A DNA stretch of 64,000 nt from Paracoccus beibuensis. Lineage in GTDB: Bacteria; Pseudomonadota; Alphaproteobacteria; Rhodobacterales; Rhodobacteraceae. The position numbers and the translations under genes are program-made. A model generated the notes under the pieces. That model ran no database searches, was not told the DNA's origin, and was given only the letters and a program-made list of their open reading frames with translations. The stretch spans positions 151,518-215,517 of the forward strand of contig NZ_JAOTBD010000002.1 in the NCBI RefSeq assembly GCF_026162625.1. The letters are read 5' to 3'. Shown in pieces: positions 14,404-22,192 of the stretch (position 1 is the stretch's first letter; each line of letters begins with the position of its first letter).

Positions 14404-15896
14404 GCCGCCTTCCTCCGACCTTGCCGGAGCTTGTGCCGCTGATAGGCCCAACCGGGCTTGTAGCCCCTCTCGCGCGCGATCTGGAGCCAGTCCTCGAGCG
14501 TCTTCTGCCCGGCCTCCTCCTGACGCCGCTTTGTCTGTCTTTCTTTCTGAAGGCGTTCGAGTTCGGCTTTCTCGATCTCGCGCAGTTCCTCCGCCCGCGC
14601 TTTCGGGATGCGGCTCTCGACCGGATGCTCATGATCGCAGATCGGACAGACCGGCGCCGAGGGATGAACGGCATAGCATTCAAGACACTGACGCACTGCC
14701 AGGGTCTCGCCGTCTTCGGTTTTGGATGCGGCGCGGGTCTTCTTGTCCTGAGCCTCAAGGCTCCATTCGTGATCCAGCTCCGGTATGCCGTGTCGAAGCG
14801 TGTTAGAGCAGCAGTCGATGATCGTGGCATGGGTCTTGCTGCTCGCCAGGATCGCCGACAGGCGGCCTTCACGGGTTTCGAGATCATACCCTGGCGCAAA
14901 CACCGGGCGGATGGCGCGGGCCATCTGTTGCAGGACCAGCGTGAGGCTGGCGCTGGGCCTCATGAGCGTGGCGCAATCGAGCTCAGGTAAGTCAAAGCCT
15001 TCTGATGCGCAGTCAATCACAACCAGCTGACGCGTCTCTTGACTTACGAGACGCTCGATGATGGCCTCACGCTCGAGCTCGGGAGTTTCGCCAGTCAGGA
15101 TCTCGGCTGGCACGCCTGCGGCAATGTAGGCTTTAGCAACCTGCCGAGCATGGGCGACCGAGCAGGTGAAGGTGATCCCCCTGCCCCGCTCCGGAAACCG
15201 ATCCCGGAACATCTCGACCGCGTCTCCGCAGACCTCTGACTTGGAAAGTATCTGCTCGGCGCGTTCGAGATCGAAATCGCCGCCGTTCGTCGGAGAAACC
15301 ATAGCCAGCTTGCGTCGAGATCCGAAGACGCGGCTCGGCAACAGGAAGCCTTGCTCGATCATCCAGGAGGGCTTTGGGCCCGTCTCCATCACCTCGAAGA
15401 CTTCATCCAGCCCGCGGCCATCCAGTAGCCAGGGCGTGCCTGTGAGACCGATGACGCGGGCCTCCGGGAACGCCTCGAACAGCTTTAGGTAGGACGGGCT
15501 GAGTGCGTGATGCGTCTCGTCGATGAAGATCAGATCCGGCGCTTGAACCCTGCCGAACCGCGATTGGAGCGACTGGATCGACGCGACCTGGATCAGTATC
15601 TCGCGCTGGTATTTGTGGCCGGCCTTGATGACCCCGACATTGAGACCTGCGCCCCGGAAACGACGGGCGGCTTGTGTGATGAGATTGTCCCGGTGAGCCA
15701 CGAACCATGCGACCGATCCGCGGGCCTCGGCGTCGCGCAGAATGTCTTCGGCGAGGTTGGTCTTTCCGCCGCCGGTGACGAGCTGAACCAGCACACGGCG
15801 CACGCCTTCGAGAAACCGATTGCGCGCTCGGATCTTGAGATCGCTCTGGTATCCTCGAAGCCTTGACCCACCCGATATGCATGTTAAAACATTCAT
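14400..15896 (-). CDS. SF2 DNA/RNA helicase with C-terminal zinc finger (498 aa)
   Basis: Motif I TGGGKT at 41-46, motif II DETH at 126-129, motif III TGTP, and motif VI QQMARAIRP near 330-340. A CxxC pair set (CLECYAVHPSAPVCPIC) and a charged helical tail follow. This composition matches phage DEAD/DEAH helicases paired with VRR-NUC nucleases, likely processing branched DNA in replication or recombination. The ATG at 15896 has no ribosome site and may be leaderless; an operator-like dyad covers its first codons. Confidence 0.85.
   Translation of the reverse strand: MNVLTCISGGSRLRGYQSDLKIRARNRFLEGVRRVLVQLVTGGGKTNLAEDILRDAEARGSVAWFVAHRDNLITQAARRFRGAGLNVGVIKAGHKYQREILIQVASIQSLQSRFGRVQAPDLIFIDETHHALSPSYLKLFEAFPEARVIGLTGTPWLLDGRGLDEVFEVMETGPKPSWMIEQGFLLPSRVFGSRRKLAMVSPTNGGDFDLERAEQILSKSEVCGDAVEMFRDRFPERGRGITFTCSVAHARQVAKAYIAAGVPAEILTGETPELEREAIIERLVSQETRQLVVIDCASEGFDLPELDCATLMRPSASLTLVLQQMARAIRPVFAPGYDLETREGRLSAILASSKTHATIIDCCSNTLRHGIPELDHEWSLEAQDKKTRAASKTEDGETLAVRQCLECYAVHPSAPVCPICDHEHPVESRIPKARAEELREIEKAELERLQKERQTKRRQEEAGQKTLEDWLQIARERGYKPGWAYQRHKLRQGRRKAA
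15881..15892. promoter_or_regulatory. Operator-like dyad
   Basis: ATGTT-AA-AACAT is a perfect dyad, flanked by GCATG / CATGC words. It lies between the repressor gene start (15918) and the divergent helicase start (15896), so the repressor could bind it and control both. Confidence 0.4.
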
Positions 15897-15917
15897 GCGT
15901 AGATATAGGGGGTGACG

Positions 15918-16121
15918 ATGGATCGACTGCGCGCTGCGCTACAGCATCACCTCGACACACACGCTACGGAGACCATGCGATCGCTGTCGCTTCGGGCGGG
16001 ATTGAACGCGAACTTCGTGCAGCACGTCATGAACAAGCGCGTCGAAAATCCGCGCATCGACAGCATCCGGGCCTTAGCGCGTGTGATGCGCGTCCGGCCC
16101 GGAAAACTGATCGACGATTGA
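15918..16121 (+). CDS. XRE-family small repressor (67 aa)
   Basis: A compact helix-turn-helix: SLRAGLNANFVQHVMNKRVENPRIDSIRALARVM fits Cro/C1-type proteins. Length is that of a single DNA-binding domain with no oligomerisation domain. AGGGGG precedes the ATG at 15918. It is divergent from the helicase/nuclease operon and probably represses it and itself through the dyad at 15881. Confidence 0.75.
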   Translation: MDRLRAALQHHLDTHATETMRSLSLRAGLNANFVQHVMNKRVENPRIDSIRALARVMRVRPGKLIDD

Positions 16122-16127
16122 CGTATT

Positions 16128-16141
16128 GTTCCGGCCGGAAC
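16128..16141. promoter_or_regulatory. Perfect 14-bp palindrome GTTCCGGCCGGAAC
   Basis: Located between the ends of the repressor gene and the convergent relaxase gene. It may be a bidirectional terminator without T-tracts or a protein-binding site. Confidence 0.35.
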
Positions 16142-16149
16142 AGGTGTCC

Positions 16150-17790
16150 TCAGTCGTCGATTTCGAAGCCCCTGGGCTTGCCCATCTTCTCGACCTCGGC
16201 GACGTTCTTCAGGCCCGCGGAGACAACGGGATCTTTGAGAAGTTCGACCCGCCTGGCGGCGGCGGTGATGTCGGCAGCATAGCTCAGGAGAGTGTCGCGC
16301 CAGGCGCCGAGTTCACGAGCCAGTTTCTTCAGTGCCGTCTCTTTCTCGGCGAGCTTTTCAGCCCTCTTGTCGAGTTCTGCGTCGCGGTCATCCAGCTCTT
16401 TCTGCTTCACTTCCCTTGCCGCCTTCGCCGCCTCATCTGCCGCCTTGCGACGCGCCTCAGCCTCGCGATCGAGACGCGCCCTCTCCGCCGCCGCCTGTCT
16501 GTCTTCCTCAGCTCTGCGGAGTGCTGCGGCTTCATTCTGACGGGCGCGCTCGATGGCCGCCTCTGCCGCGAGTTTGGCAATAACGGCATCGGGATCTGCG
16601 ACCATGTCTTTCGCCGAACCGAACCGCTCCTCGAAGGGTTTCAGGAGCGCGTTCATCTCGCCGCGGGTCCTCGCTCCGTCCCTCGTTTCGTGCGTGACGA
16701 CGCCGAGAGTGAGTAGTATGTCGAGCGCGATCTGGGATGCCTGATGCGTGCGGATTTTACTTGCATCGCCGCCCTTCGCCGCCGCCTCTTCCTCGATCCT
16801 TTTGCGCAATGCGAACATCATCTGAGCCCGCGGCGAGCCCGGCGGAATGATGCTGTCGGCGCCGTCGAGAAACTCGTCACCCTGGACTTCGATGAGCGCC
16901 TTGTCGGCATACTTCTTGGCCTCCCGAAGAGCGGCCGCCCGAGGCTCAGCGCGCACAATATTCATGTGCTGATGCTCCGGCGATTGGAACCAGGCGCCGA
17001 CCGCATCTTGCGCAATTTCGTAGCCCTTCTTGCGCCAAGTGACCGGGTTTCCATCCTTGTCCACCTTGCCCTCGATCGGGATCTCTTCGCCGCCGATGAG
17101 GGGGTGATGCGCCGACCGGAAAAGCTTCCGTCCGTCAGCATAACGATCCGACGCCGGCTCCTCGATGATGTCGTAGATCAACCCCTGAAGGTGGATGCTT
17201 TGCTCGTCGAAATCGACGCGGCAATACTTCAGCATCGAGCCGAACTCATTCTGCATGAAGCCCAGCCCGGCCTGCGTGAACTCCTCGCACTTCCGCTTGT
17301 CAAATCGCGCAAGCCGACCCTCGTCGTCGAGAAACTCAAGGACATGCTCCGCCGGACAATCGTCAGCCGCCCGGAACTTGTCGCGATGAACCGTGAGGAC
17401 AAATTCACGAAGTGGAGGACCCGATTTCGCGTTCTCGGTCCAGGGGTTCTGCGGACCTGCATTCATCACCGCTGCGGCAGCTTTCTTTCCGCGCTTTTTC
17501 TTCGTCCCTTTGATGTTAGAGAGGTGGTTCGCGTTCTTCATCCGCAGCTCTTCGAGCCGCACAATGTCCGCGATGGAGTTGTCGCCGACGAGGACGCGGT
17601 TGAGATGTTTTCGGCTTGGATCGCAGTGAGAAACATCCCCGATCCGCCGCTCCGCATGAGCGATCATCCCGGCGACATCTTTGGGTGAAAGGCTGGCGAA
17701 GCGAAGCACTGCCGGGAACTTTCCGTCGAGCCTGACGCGCTCCGCATATGTGAGTTCCCGCAGGCGCTCCGCGTAGGTTTTCTGTGCCAT
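16150..17790 (-). CDS. MobV/Pre-type relaxase with coiled-coil tail (546 aa)
   Basis: The N-terminus fits the Mob_Pre family: VLRFASLSPKDVAG, then HAERRI and HCDPSRKHLNRVLVG. The usual third motif HxDExxPHxH is degenerate (DFDEQSIHLQ, about 192-205), so metal binding and nicking are uncertain. Residues about 400-510 are a long Ala/Glu/Arg coiled coil. MobV relaxases nick oriT and lead plasmid transfer; in an integrated element it suggests mobilizability or a phage-plasmid lifestyle. Its ribosome site lies in a perfect hairpin. Confidence 0.65.
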   Translation of the reverse strand: MAQKTYAERLRELTYAERVRLDGKFPAVLRFASLSPKDVAGMIAHAERRIGDVSHCDPSRKHLNRVLVGDNSIADIVRLEELRMKNANHLSNIKGTKKKRGKKAAAAVMNAGPQNPWTENAKSGPPLREFVLTVHRDKFRAADDCPAEHVLEFLDDEGRLARFDKRKCEEFTQAGLGFMQNEFGSMLKYCRVDFDEQSIHLQGLIYDIIEEPASDRYADGRKLFRSAHHPLIGGEEIPIEGKVDKDGNPVTWRKKGYEIAQDAVGAWFQSPEHQHMNIVRAEPRAAALREAKKYADKALIEVQGDEFLDGADSIIPPGSPRAQMMFALRKRIEEEAAAKGGDASKIRTHQASQIALDILLTLGVVTHETRDGARTRGEMNALLKPFEERFGSAKDMVADPDAVIAKLAAEAAIERARQNEAAALRRAEEDRQAAAERARLDREAEARRKAADEAAKAAREVKQKELDDRDAELDKRAEKLAEKETALKKLARELGAWRDTLLSYAADITAAARRVELLKDPVVSAGLKNVAEVEKMGKPRGFEIDD

Positions 17791-17800
17791 TTCTGGTCTC

Positions 17801-17818
17801 CTCCCTTTTGAAAGGGAG
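17801..17818 (-). promoter_or_regulatory. Hairpin over the relaxase ribosome site
   Basis: CTCCCTTT-TG-AAAGGGAG: perfect 8-bp arms. On the mRNA its right arm is part of the AGGGAGGAG ribosome site, so it could limit translation; the same repeat could be part of an oriT. Confidence 0.5.
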
Positions 17819-17929
17819 ATCGCGCCCGGATTAAGTTTTCGCTCCTTCTCAGGCCTGGCTTTTTGTCAGTTTTCGCGGGTTCATACTTACTAAGAGACTG
17901 CGAAACCCCTGCGGGCTTCCTCTGCCTCT

Positions 17930-18290
17930 TGTTCGGGAGGGTTTGGGGCTCCGCCCCATCCCTTCCATCCCAAAACCCCTCCGCCCCTGCGGTGCGCAAT
18001 GGACCCGCTCGCCGCTCATCCCTTGACCCTTCCGGCGTCTCCCGACAGGCAAGGTGGGAGCCTTCGATCTCCCCCTTTGAACCCCCATGACGCAGGCGGG
18101 AAAGCGCTCGCCGCTCTTCCCCCTGGACCCCCTTCCGGCGTCTCCGACGGGGCCGCCTGCCGGTTCATGGGGCGCGCCGCCGCTCCCCTGAAAACCCCTG
18201 CCGCCAGGGTGGAGGGGCGCCCGCGCTGCCCCTCCCCTGGACCCCTCCCAGGCGCCCTGCCGGGGGCGTTCCCGATCAGTCCTGCGATCG
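17930..18290. repeat. C-rich region with degenerate repeats
   Basis: A 500-nt gap (17819-18325) with no supported gene. It is strongly C-rich on the plus strand. Blocks starting near 18006 and 18107 share CGCTCGCCGCTC then CTTCCGGCGTCTCC. Two weaker relatives (near 18172 and 18218) keep the CGC-CGC-CTCCCCTGG flavour. GGGGCTCCGCCCC (17948-17960) is a hairpin. It sits upstream of the relaxase gene, the usual place for an oriT or plasmid origin. Confidence 0.5.
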
Positions 18291-18325
18291 TTCGTGACGC
18301 AAAGTTCCAGCCGGGACAGGCCGCG

Positions 18326-18496
18326 CTATTCCCTCGCGTGCCTGTCCTTCGCCGCCGCAATCGCCTCTTCGAACATCGCCTCGAACTCGTCCACGCTCAT
18401 TGGCTCGGACAGCCTAAGCTGCCCCTCCGCGAGCAGCTTTAGCTTGCGCTCGATGAAGGCTGCGGCGGTCTCGTTGATGTCGTCGGGGTCGGTCAT
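18326..18496 (-). CDS. Small acidic protein (56 aa)
   Basis: AAGGAGAG precedes the ATG at 18496 (MTDPDDINETAAAFIERKLK). Entirely helical and acidic with a basic end. No family is recognised; the ribosome site is the main evidence. Confidence 0.5.
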   Translation of the reverse strand: MTDPDDINETAAAFIERKLKLLAEGQLRLSEPMSVDEFEAMFEEAIAAAKDRHARE

Positions 18497-18602
18497 GCGC
18501 GGCTCTCCTTGGCGGTCAGTGTAGCACGGATGAAAGAGGTTCCCCGATCTCGTTTCCGCCCCTGAGCCAGCGAACCCAGATCCCTTCCGAAAGGATCTCG
18601 CC

Positions 18603-19430
18603 ATGCTGTCACTGCCCATCTCATTCCCTACCAAGAGCCCGTCGGCAATCACCCTCCAGGACAAGCGTGAGCTGATGGAATACGGCGTCCAAGAGGGTCT
18701 TTCCATCAAGGGCCTCAGCAATGTTTCTGGTGTCAACGAGATGACCATTGGAATCTGGCGGGAGGACATTGCGCGCGCGATCCGGATGGGTGCGACATTC
18801 GAAAAAACTGCACCGGCGAAGGCGGCGCCCGCCTCAAAAATCAAGCCCTTGATCGTGCCCTCAGCTCCTGCAAAGCCTGCGCCGGCAAAGAAGGTCGCGC
18901 CCATCGAAAGACAGGCAGAGGAGCGCTCTGAAGGCTCGCCGAACAAGGGACGTAGATGCCGCCCGAGTGGCTTGACCAACGATCAGAAACGCGCCCTTCT
19001 CGAACGTCAAACCGCCGAGAGATTGACTAATGCTCAGGTGGCGGCAGAGGTCGGAGTTCTGCCAGACACTATCAGCGTCTGGCGCAAAGATCTCGGCCTC
19101 GTCGGCACGAGCGGCCAGGGCGGGAGATATACAAAAGAGGAGCGCGACGAGGTTGTTTCAGCGGTCCTCAATGGCGGCCTGACTGTGTCGGGAGCGTCGA
19201 AGAAATACGGCATCGCTTGGACTACCATCAGCCGCTGGATCGAGAAGTCCGGCTGCGCAAATCCCGCATCAAAGACAGAGAAGGAACCGACAATGAAGAA
19301 GCATCAGAAGGCGGCGCCGACGGAGGCCCGTGATGCCCTCCGAAGCATTACAATCACCCGCCCGGACGGCACACGCATTGAGCTCGCACTGACGTCGGCC
19401 GAGATCTCCTCCATGATCGGGATTTCCTGA
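18603..19430 (+). CDS. Multi-helix-turn-helix DNA-binding protein (275 aa)
   Basis: Three transposase-type helix-turn-helix units: residues about 20-60 (LSIKGLSNVSGVNEMTIGIW), 125-165 (RLTNAQVAAEVGVLPDTISVW) and 175-215 (GLTVSGASKKYGIAWTTISRW), joined by an Ala/Pro/Lys linker. No catalytic domain is present, so it is likely a regulator or DNA-organising protein. GAAAGGA precedes the start. A second start with AAGGAA at 19292 could yield a 45-aa C-terminal product. Confidence 0.7.
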   Translation: MLSLPISFPTKSPSAITLQDKRELMEYGVQEGLSIKGLSNVSGVNEMTIGIWREDIARAIRMGATFEKTAPAKAAPASKIKPLIVPSAPAKPAPAKKVAPIERQAEERSEGSPNKGRRCRPSGLTNDQKRALLERQTAERLTNAQVAAEVGVLPDTISVWRKDLGLVGTSGQGGRYTKEERDEVVSAVLNGGLTVSGASKKYGIAWTTISRWIEKSGCANPASKTEKEPTMKKHQKAAPTEARDALRSITITRPDGTRIELALTSAEISSMIGIS

Positions 19431-19438
19431 CCTCACCG

Positions 19439-19468
19439 CCCCGGCCTCACCGCCGGGGCAACTTTTTT
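19439..19468 (+). terminator. Rho-independent terminator
   Basis: CCCCGGC-CTCACC-GCCGGGG, 4 nt, TTTTTT. Stem and loop identical to the terminator at 11880. Confidence 0.85.
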
Positions 19469-19477
19469 CCACCCGTA

Positions 19478-19508
19478 TTTTTGCGTCCCAATCCCCGGAC
19501 CTATTTCC
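19478..19508 (+). promoter_or_regulatory. Repeated promoter-like element, copy 8
   Basis: TTTTTG, 19-nt spacing, CCTATTTCC; 32 nt before the GTG start at 19541 of the recombination operon. Confidence 0.6.
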
Positions 19509-19540
19509 CCCTCAGCAAAACAATAACGAGGGAGGCGGCA

Positions 19541-19852
19541 GTGCCGACGACGAGACTAACAACCCTGAAGGACGCGATGCTGCTGCTCGCGGACGCGCCC
19601 GGCAATGCGGATTACTTGGCCCTGTTTGACGCGGCCGCGGCGGTCGCAAATGCCCGGTCGGAGCGCGAAATCAGCGACGCAGAATACCGCGAGACGATCG
19701 ACCGGATCATCGCGCGTATGCGCAACACGACGCTCGTTTCCGGTCTCGAACTTGCCGCCGCATGTGACCGTCTCGCGGCCGCTGATGAGGATGTCGTCCG
19801 CGCGGAAACGGCGCAGTGGCTGACCGAGATCTGCACGGGACTGGGAGCATGA
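19541..19852 (+). CDS. Hypothetical protein (103 aa, GTG start)
   Basis: The GTG at 19541 is chosen over an upstream ATG because GGGAGG lies 6 nt before it and the promoter-like element ends between the two. The protein is helical (MLLLADAPGNADYLALFDAA; EYRETIDRIIARM). It overlaps the exonuclease start (ATGA), so it may be an accessory to it. Confidence 0.55.
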   Translation: MPTTRLTTLKDAMLLLADAPGNADYLALFDAAAAVANARSEREISDAEYRETIDRIIARMRNTTLVSGLELAAACDRLAAADEDVVRAETAQWLTEICTGLGA

Positions 19853-20826
19853 CGATGGAGCGCAAAGCTGGTGTTTATGCTGGCCTCTCGAACGCTGAAT
19901 ATCACTCGGGGCCGGAGAAGTCGAAATCCTCAACCGACCTGATCCGTAAAAGTCCTGCACACTACCTTCACTCCCGGATAGCGGAGCGGAAAGAGACCGC
20001 GGCGTTCCTGAAGGGGACAATGACGCACGACCGAGTGCTCGAGCCCGAGGAGTTCTGGAGTCGGTATGCGGAGCCGTTCGTGGCTCCTGAGGGTGCGCTC
20101 GATACGATGCCCGAAATGAAGGCTTACCTGAAGGCCCTCGGTCTCCCTGTCAGCGGCAACAAGCCCGATCTTGCTGACCGTATCCGGGAGGCTGATCCAT
20201 CCGCCATCCTGCTTGATGATGCCCGTGCTGAATACGCCGCATCTGTCGGCGACAAGCAGATCATCACCGCCGCGGATCTGGCTGAAGTCGAAGCCATGCA
20301 TGGCCAGATCATGCGCCACCCGAAGGCTGGGAAGCTTCTCGCTCCTGGTTCTGGAGTGCCAGAGCTGAGCTGCTACTGGACCGACGAGGAGACCGGCGTC
20401 CGGTGCCGTTGCCGGCCCGACTTCTGGCGCCACGACGGGGTCGTCGTTGATCTCAAGACGTGCCTTGATGCGTCGTATGACGGCTTCCAGAAGTCTGTGT
20501 GGAAGTGGCGCTACCATGTCCAGGCCGCCTTCTATCTCGACGGGATTGAGGCCGCGTTGAAGCAGGGGCCGGGCACGACCACCATGTCCGCGCCGAAGGC
20601 CTTCCTGTTCGTGGCCGTGGAAAAAACAGCCCCCTATGGCGTCGGCGTATACCACCTTGACGCACAGAACATCGCGATCGGCCGCCGGGAATATCGCGAA
20701 GACCTCGCTCGCTTTGCTGAGTGCCAGCGCACCGGCGAGTGGCCAGCCTACAGCCCTAACATCGAGGCGATGAGCCTGCCCGAGTGGGTGCTGCGGCGTG
20801 AAGAATACGAAAACGAAGACGCCTGA
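19849..20826 (+). CDS. RecE-like PD-(D/E)xK exonuclease with SAP-like insertion (325 aa)
   Basis: Resembles the RecE C-terminal / DUF3799 nucleases: a conserved N-terminal YHSGPEKSKSSTDLIRKSP region, then the catalytic set with Asp191 (RPDFW) and Asp201-x-Lys203 (VDLKT), and a Gln/Tyr helix (WRYHVQAAFYLDGI). Residues about 87-112 (MKAYLKALGLPVSGNKPDL) look like a SAP DNA-binding hairpin inserted before the core. The expected role is 5'-3' resection of double-stranded ends for single-strand annealing, with the next gene and SSB. Confidence 0.8.
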   Translation: MTMERKAGVYAGLSNAEYHSGPEKSKSSTDLIRKSPAHYLHSRIAERKETAAFLKGTMTHDRVLEPEEFWSRYAEPFVAPEGALDTMPEMKAYLKALGLPVSGNKPDLADRIREADPSAILLDDARAEYAASVGDKQIITAADLAEVEAMHGQIMRHPKAGKLLAPGSGVPELSCYWTDEETGVRCRCRPDFWRHDGVVVDLKTCLDASYDGFQKSVWKWRYHVQAAFYLDGIEAALKQGPGTTTMSAPKAFLFVAVEKTAPYGVGVYHLDAQNIAIGRREYREDLARFAECQRTGEWPAYSPNIEAMSLPEWVLRREEYENEDA

Positions 20827-20840
20827 GAGGAGAAAACATC

Positions 20841-21467
20841 ATGGCAAAAATCGACATCCGCCGCGCAATCGCGCCGAAATCCGACCAACTCAACGCCGAC
20901 GACCTGCTCGCCGGACCCCACACCATCCGCATCAACGGGGTCCGGGAGGGCAGCGCAGAGCAGCCCGTCCATGTGTTCTTCGACGGCGACAATGGCCGTC
21001 CCTGGAAGCCGTCGAAAACGGCTCTCCGCTGCTTGGTTGCGATTTGGGGCGATGATCCCGACCGCTGGGTTGGCATGTCGCTGACGATCTACACCGATCC
21101 CAACGTCCGCTTCGGCAAAGATGTCGTCGGCGGCATCCGCGTGTCGGCGATGGAAGGCCTCTCTCAGCCCCGCACACTGAGCCTGACGACTACCCGCGGC
21201 AAGCGCGCCCCGACCACGATCCAGCCGCTGAAGGTGGAGGCTAAGAAGGGTCCTGCCGATCAGTGGAAGGAGCGTCTGTTCGGCGTCGCTGAGGGTGGCA
21301 AGGGGATCAGCGTGGCGGACGCCTGGGCAAAGGTTCCGGATACGATCCGCGACGAACTCGGCGCCGGCATCTATGACCAGCTGATCGCCCTCGAGGCGGC
21401 CGCCAAGGATTACCGGGAAAACGATCCGAATGCCGCGGTCGATGCCTTGAATGAAAGTTTGGGCTGA
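20841..21467 (+). CDS. Phage recombination-operon protein (208 aa)
   Basis: Follows the exonuclease by 14 nt, with GAGAGGAG as ribosome site. The first 120 residues are beta-rich with OB-like spacing (HTIRINGVREGSAEQPVHVF; RWVGMSLTIYTDPNVRF), ending in a helical acidic tail. Position suggests an annealing or ssDNA-binding partner of the exonuclease, but no Bet/RecT/Erf motif is visible, so function is not assigned. Confidence 0.6.
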   Translation: MAKIDIRRAIAPKSDQLNADDLLAGPHTIRINGVREGSAEQPVHVFFDGDNGRPWKPSKTALRCLVAIWGDDPDRWVGMSLTIYTDPNVRFGKDVVGGIRVSAMEGLSQPRTLSLTTTRGKRAPTTIQPLKVEAKKGPADQWKERLFGVAEGGKGISVADAWAKVPDTIRDELGAGIYDQLIALEAAAKDYRENDPNAAVDALNESLG

Positions 21468-21477
21468 TCGTGAAAAA

Positions 21478-21506
21478 CCCCCGCTTTGTTTTGGGCGGGG
21501 GTTTTT
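21478..21506 (+). terminator. Rho-independent terminator
   Basis: CCCCCGC / GCGGGGG stem with a 10-nt loop and TTTTT. Confidence 0.9.
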
Positions 21507-21519
21507 CGGTCCTAATTCC
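21491..21519 (+). promoter_or_regulatory. Repeated promoter-like element, copy 9
   Basis: TTGGGCGG within the terminator stem, then CCTAATTCC at 20 nt; 38 nt before the start at 21558. It overlaps the terminator. Confidence 0.4.
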
Positions 21520-21557
21520 TGATCAGAGCATAGCAAAAAGCATGAAAGGCGGGCGCA

Positions 21558-21749
21558 GTGCACATTCTTCAGTTCTTCAAGTGGGATCATCTCCCGCCAC
21601 ATCTCCAGGCTGTATCTCGACCTTTCGGAGAGATGGCTGAGGGCATCGTCAGCACGATCCCGAACAATCCCGAGCGCACCATCGCACTCCGCAAACTCCT
21701 CGAATCCAAGGACGCCGCCGTTCGCGCCGTCGTAGCGAAAGACATCTGA
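21558..21749 (+). CDS. Small helical-hairpin protein, Acb2/Tad1-like (63 aa)
   Basis: The GTG at 21558 follows AAAGGCGGG. The sequence ([19 protein letters not shown], then a [20 protein letters not shown] helix) matches my memory of the short two-helix phage proteins grouped as the Acb2/Tad1 hairpin domain. Members bind cyclic oligonucleotides or cyclic-ADPR signals and blunt CBASS or Thoeris immunity; many are uncharacterised. It stands directly before ssb, 2 nt apart. Ligand binding cannot be judged by eye, so the family call is moderate and the function inferred. Confidence 0.45.
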   Translation: MHILQFFKWDHLPPHLQAVSRPFGEMAEGIVSTIPNNPERTIALRKLLESKDAAVRAVVAKDI

Positions 21750-21751
21750 TC

Positions 21752-22192
21752 ATGGCAGGCAGCGTCAACAAAGTCATCCTCATCGGCAACCTGGGCGCCG
21801 ATCCCGAAGTCAAAGAGTTCAGCAACGGCGGCAAGGTCTGCAACCTGCGCATCGCCACCTCGGAAACCTGGAAGGACCGCAACTCGGGTGAGCGCAAGGA
21901 GCGCACCGAATGGCACTCGGTCGCGATCTTCGCCGAAGGTCTGGCAAAGATCGCTGAGCAGTATCTGAAGAAGGGCAGCAAGGTCTATATCGAGGGCCAG
22001 CTGGAGACCCGCAAATGGCAGGATCAGTCCGGCGCCGACCGCTATTCGACCGAGGTCGTGCTGCGCCCCTATCGCGGCGAACTGACGCTGCTGGATGGCC
22101 GTCAGGGTGGCGGTAGCGATCATGGCGCATCCGCTGAGCGCTCTTCGCCTCGTCCCGCCGCCGCCGACCACGACGACGAGATCCCCTTCTAA
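21752..22192 (+). CDS. ssb: Single-stranded DNA-binding protein (146 aa)
   Basis: An OB-fold [22 protein letters not shown] at the start, [20 protein letters not shown] and [17 protein letters not shown] in the core, residues 1-105. The linker is short and the C-terminus ends DDEIPF, the acidic tip that binds partner proteins. It probably supports the element's own replication and the RecE-like pathway. Shorter than a typical host SSB because the linker is reduced. Confidence 0.95.
   Translation: MAGSVNKVILIGNLGADPEVKEFSNGGKVCNLRIATSETWKDRNSGERKERTEWHSVAIFAEGLAKIAEQYLKKGSKVYIEGQLETRKWQDQSGADRYSTEVVLRPYRGELTLLDGRQGGGSDHGASAERSSPRPAAADHDDEIPF

Noticed and set aside
17930..18290. A CRISPR array
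   Set aside because: The repeats are few, degenerate and lack regular spacers; no cas genes are visible.
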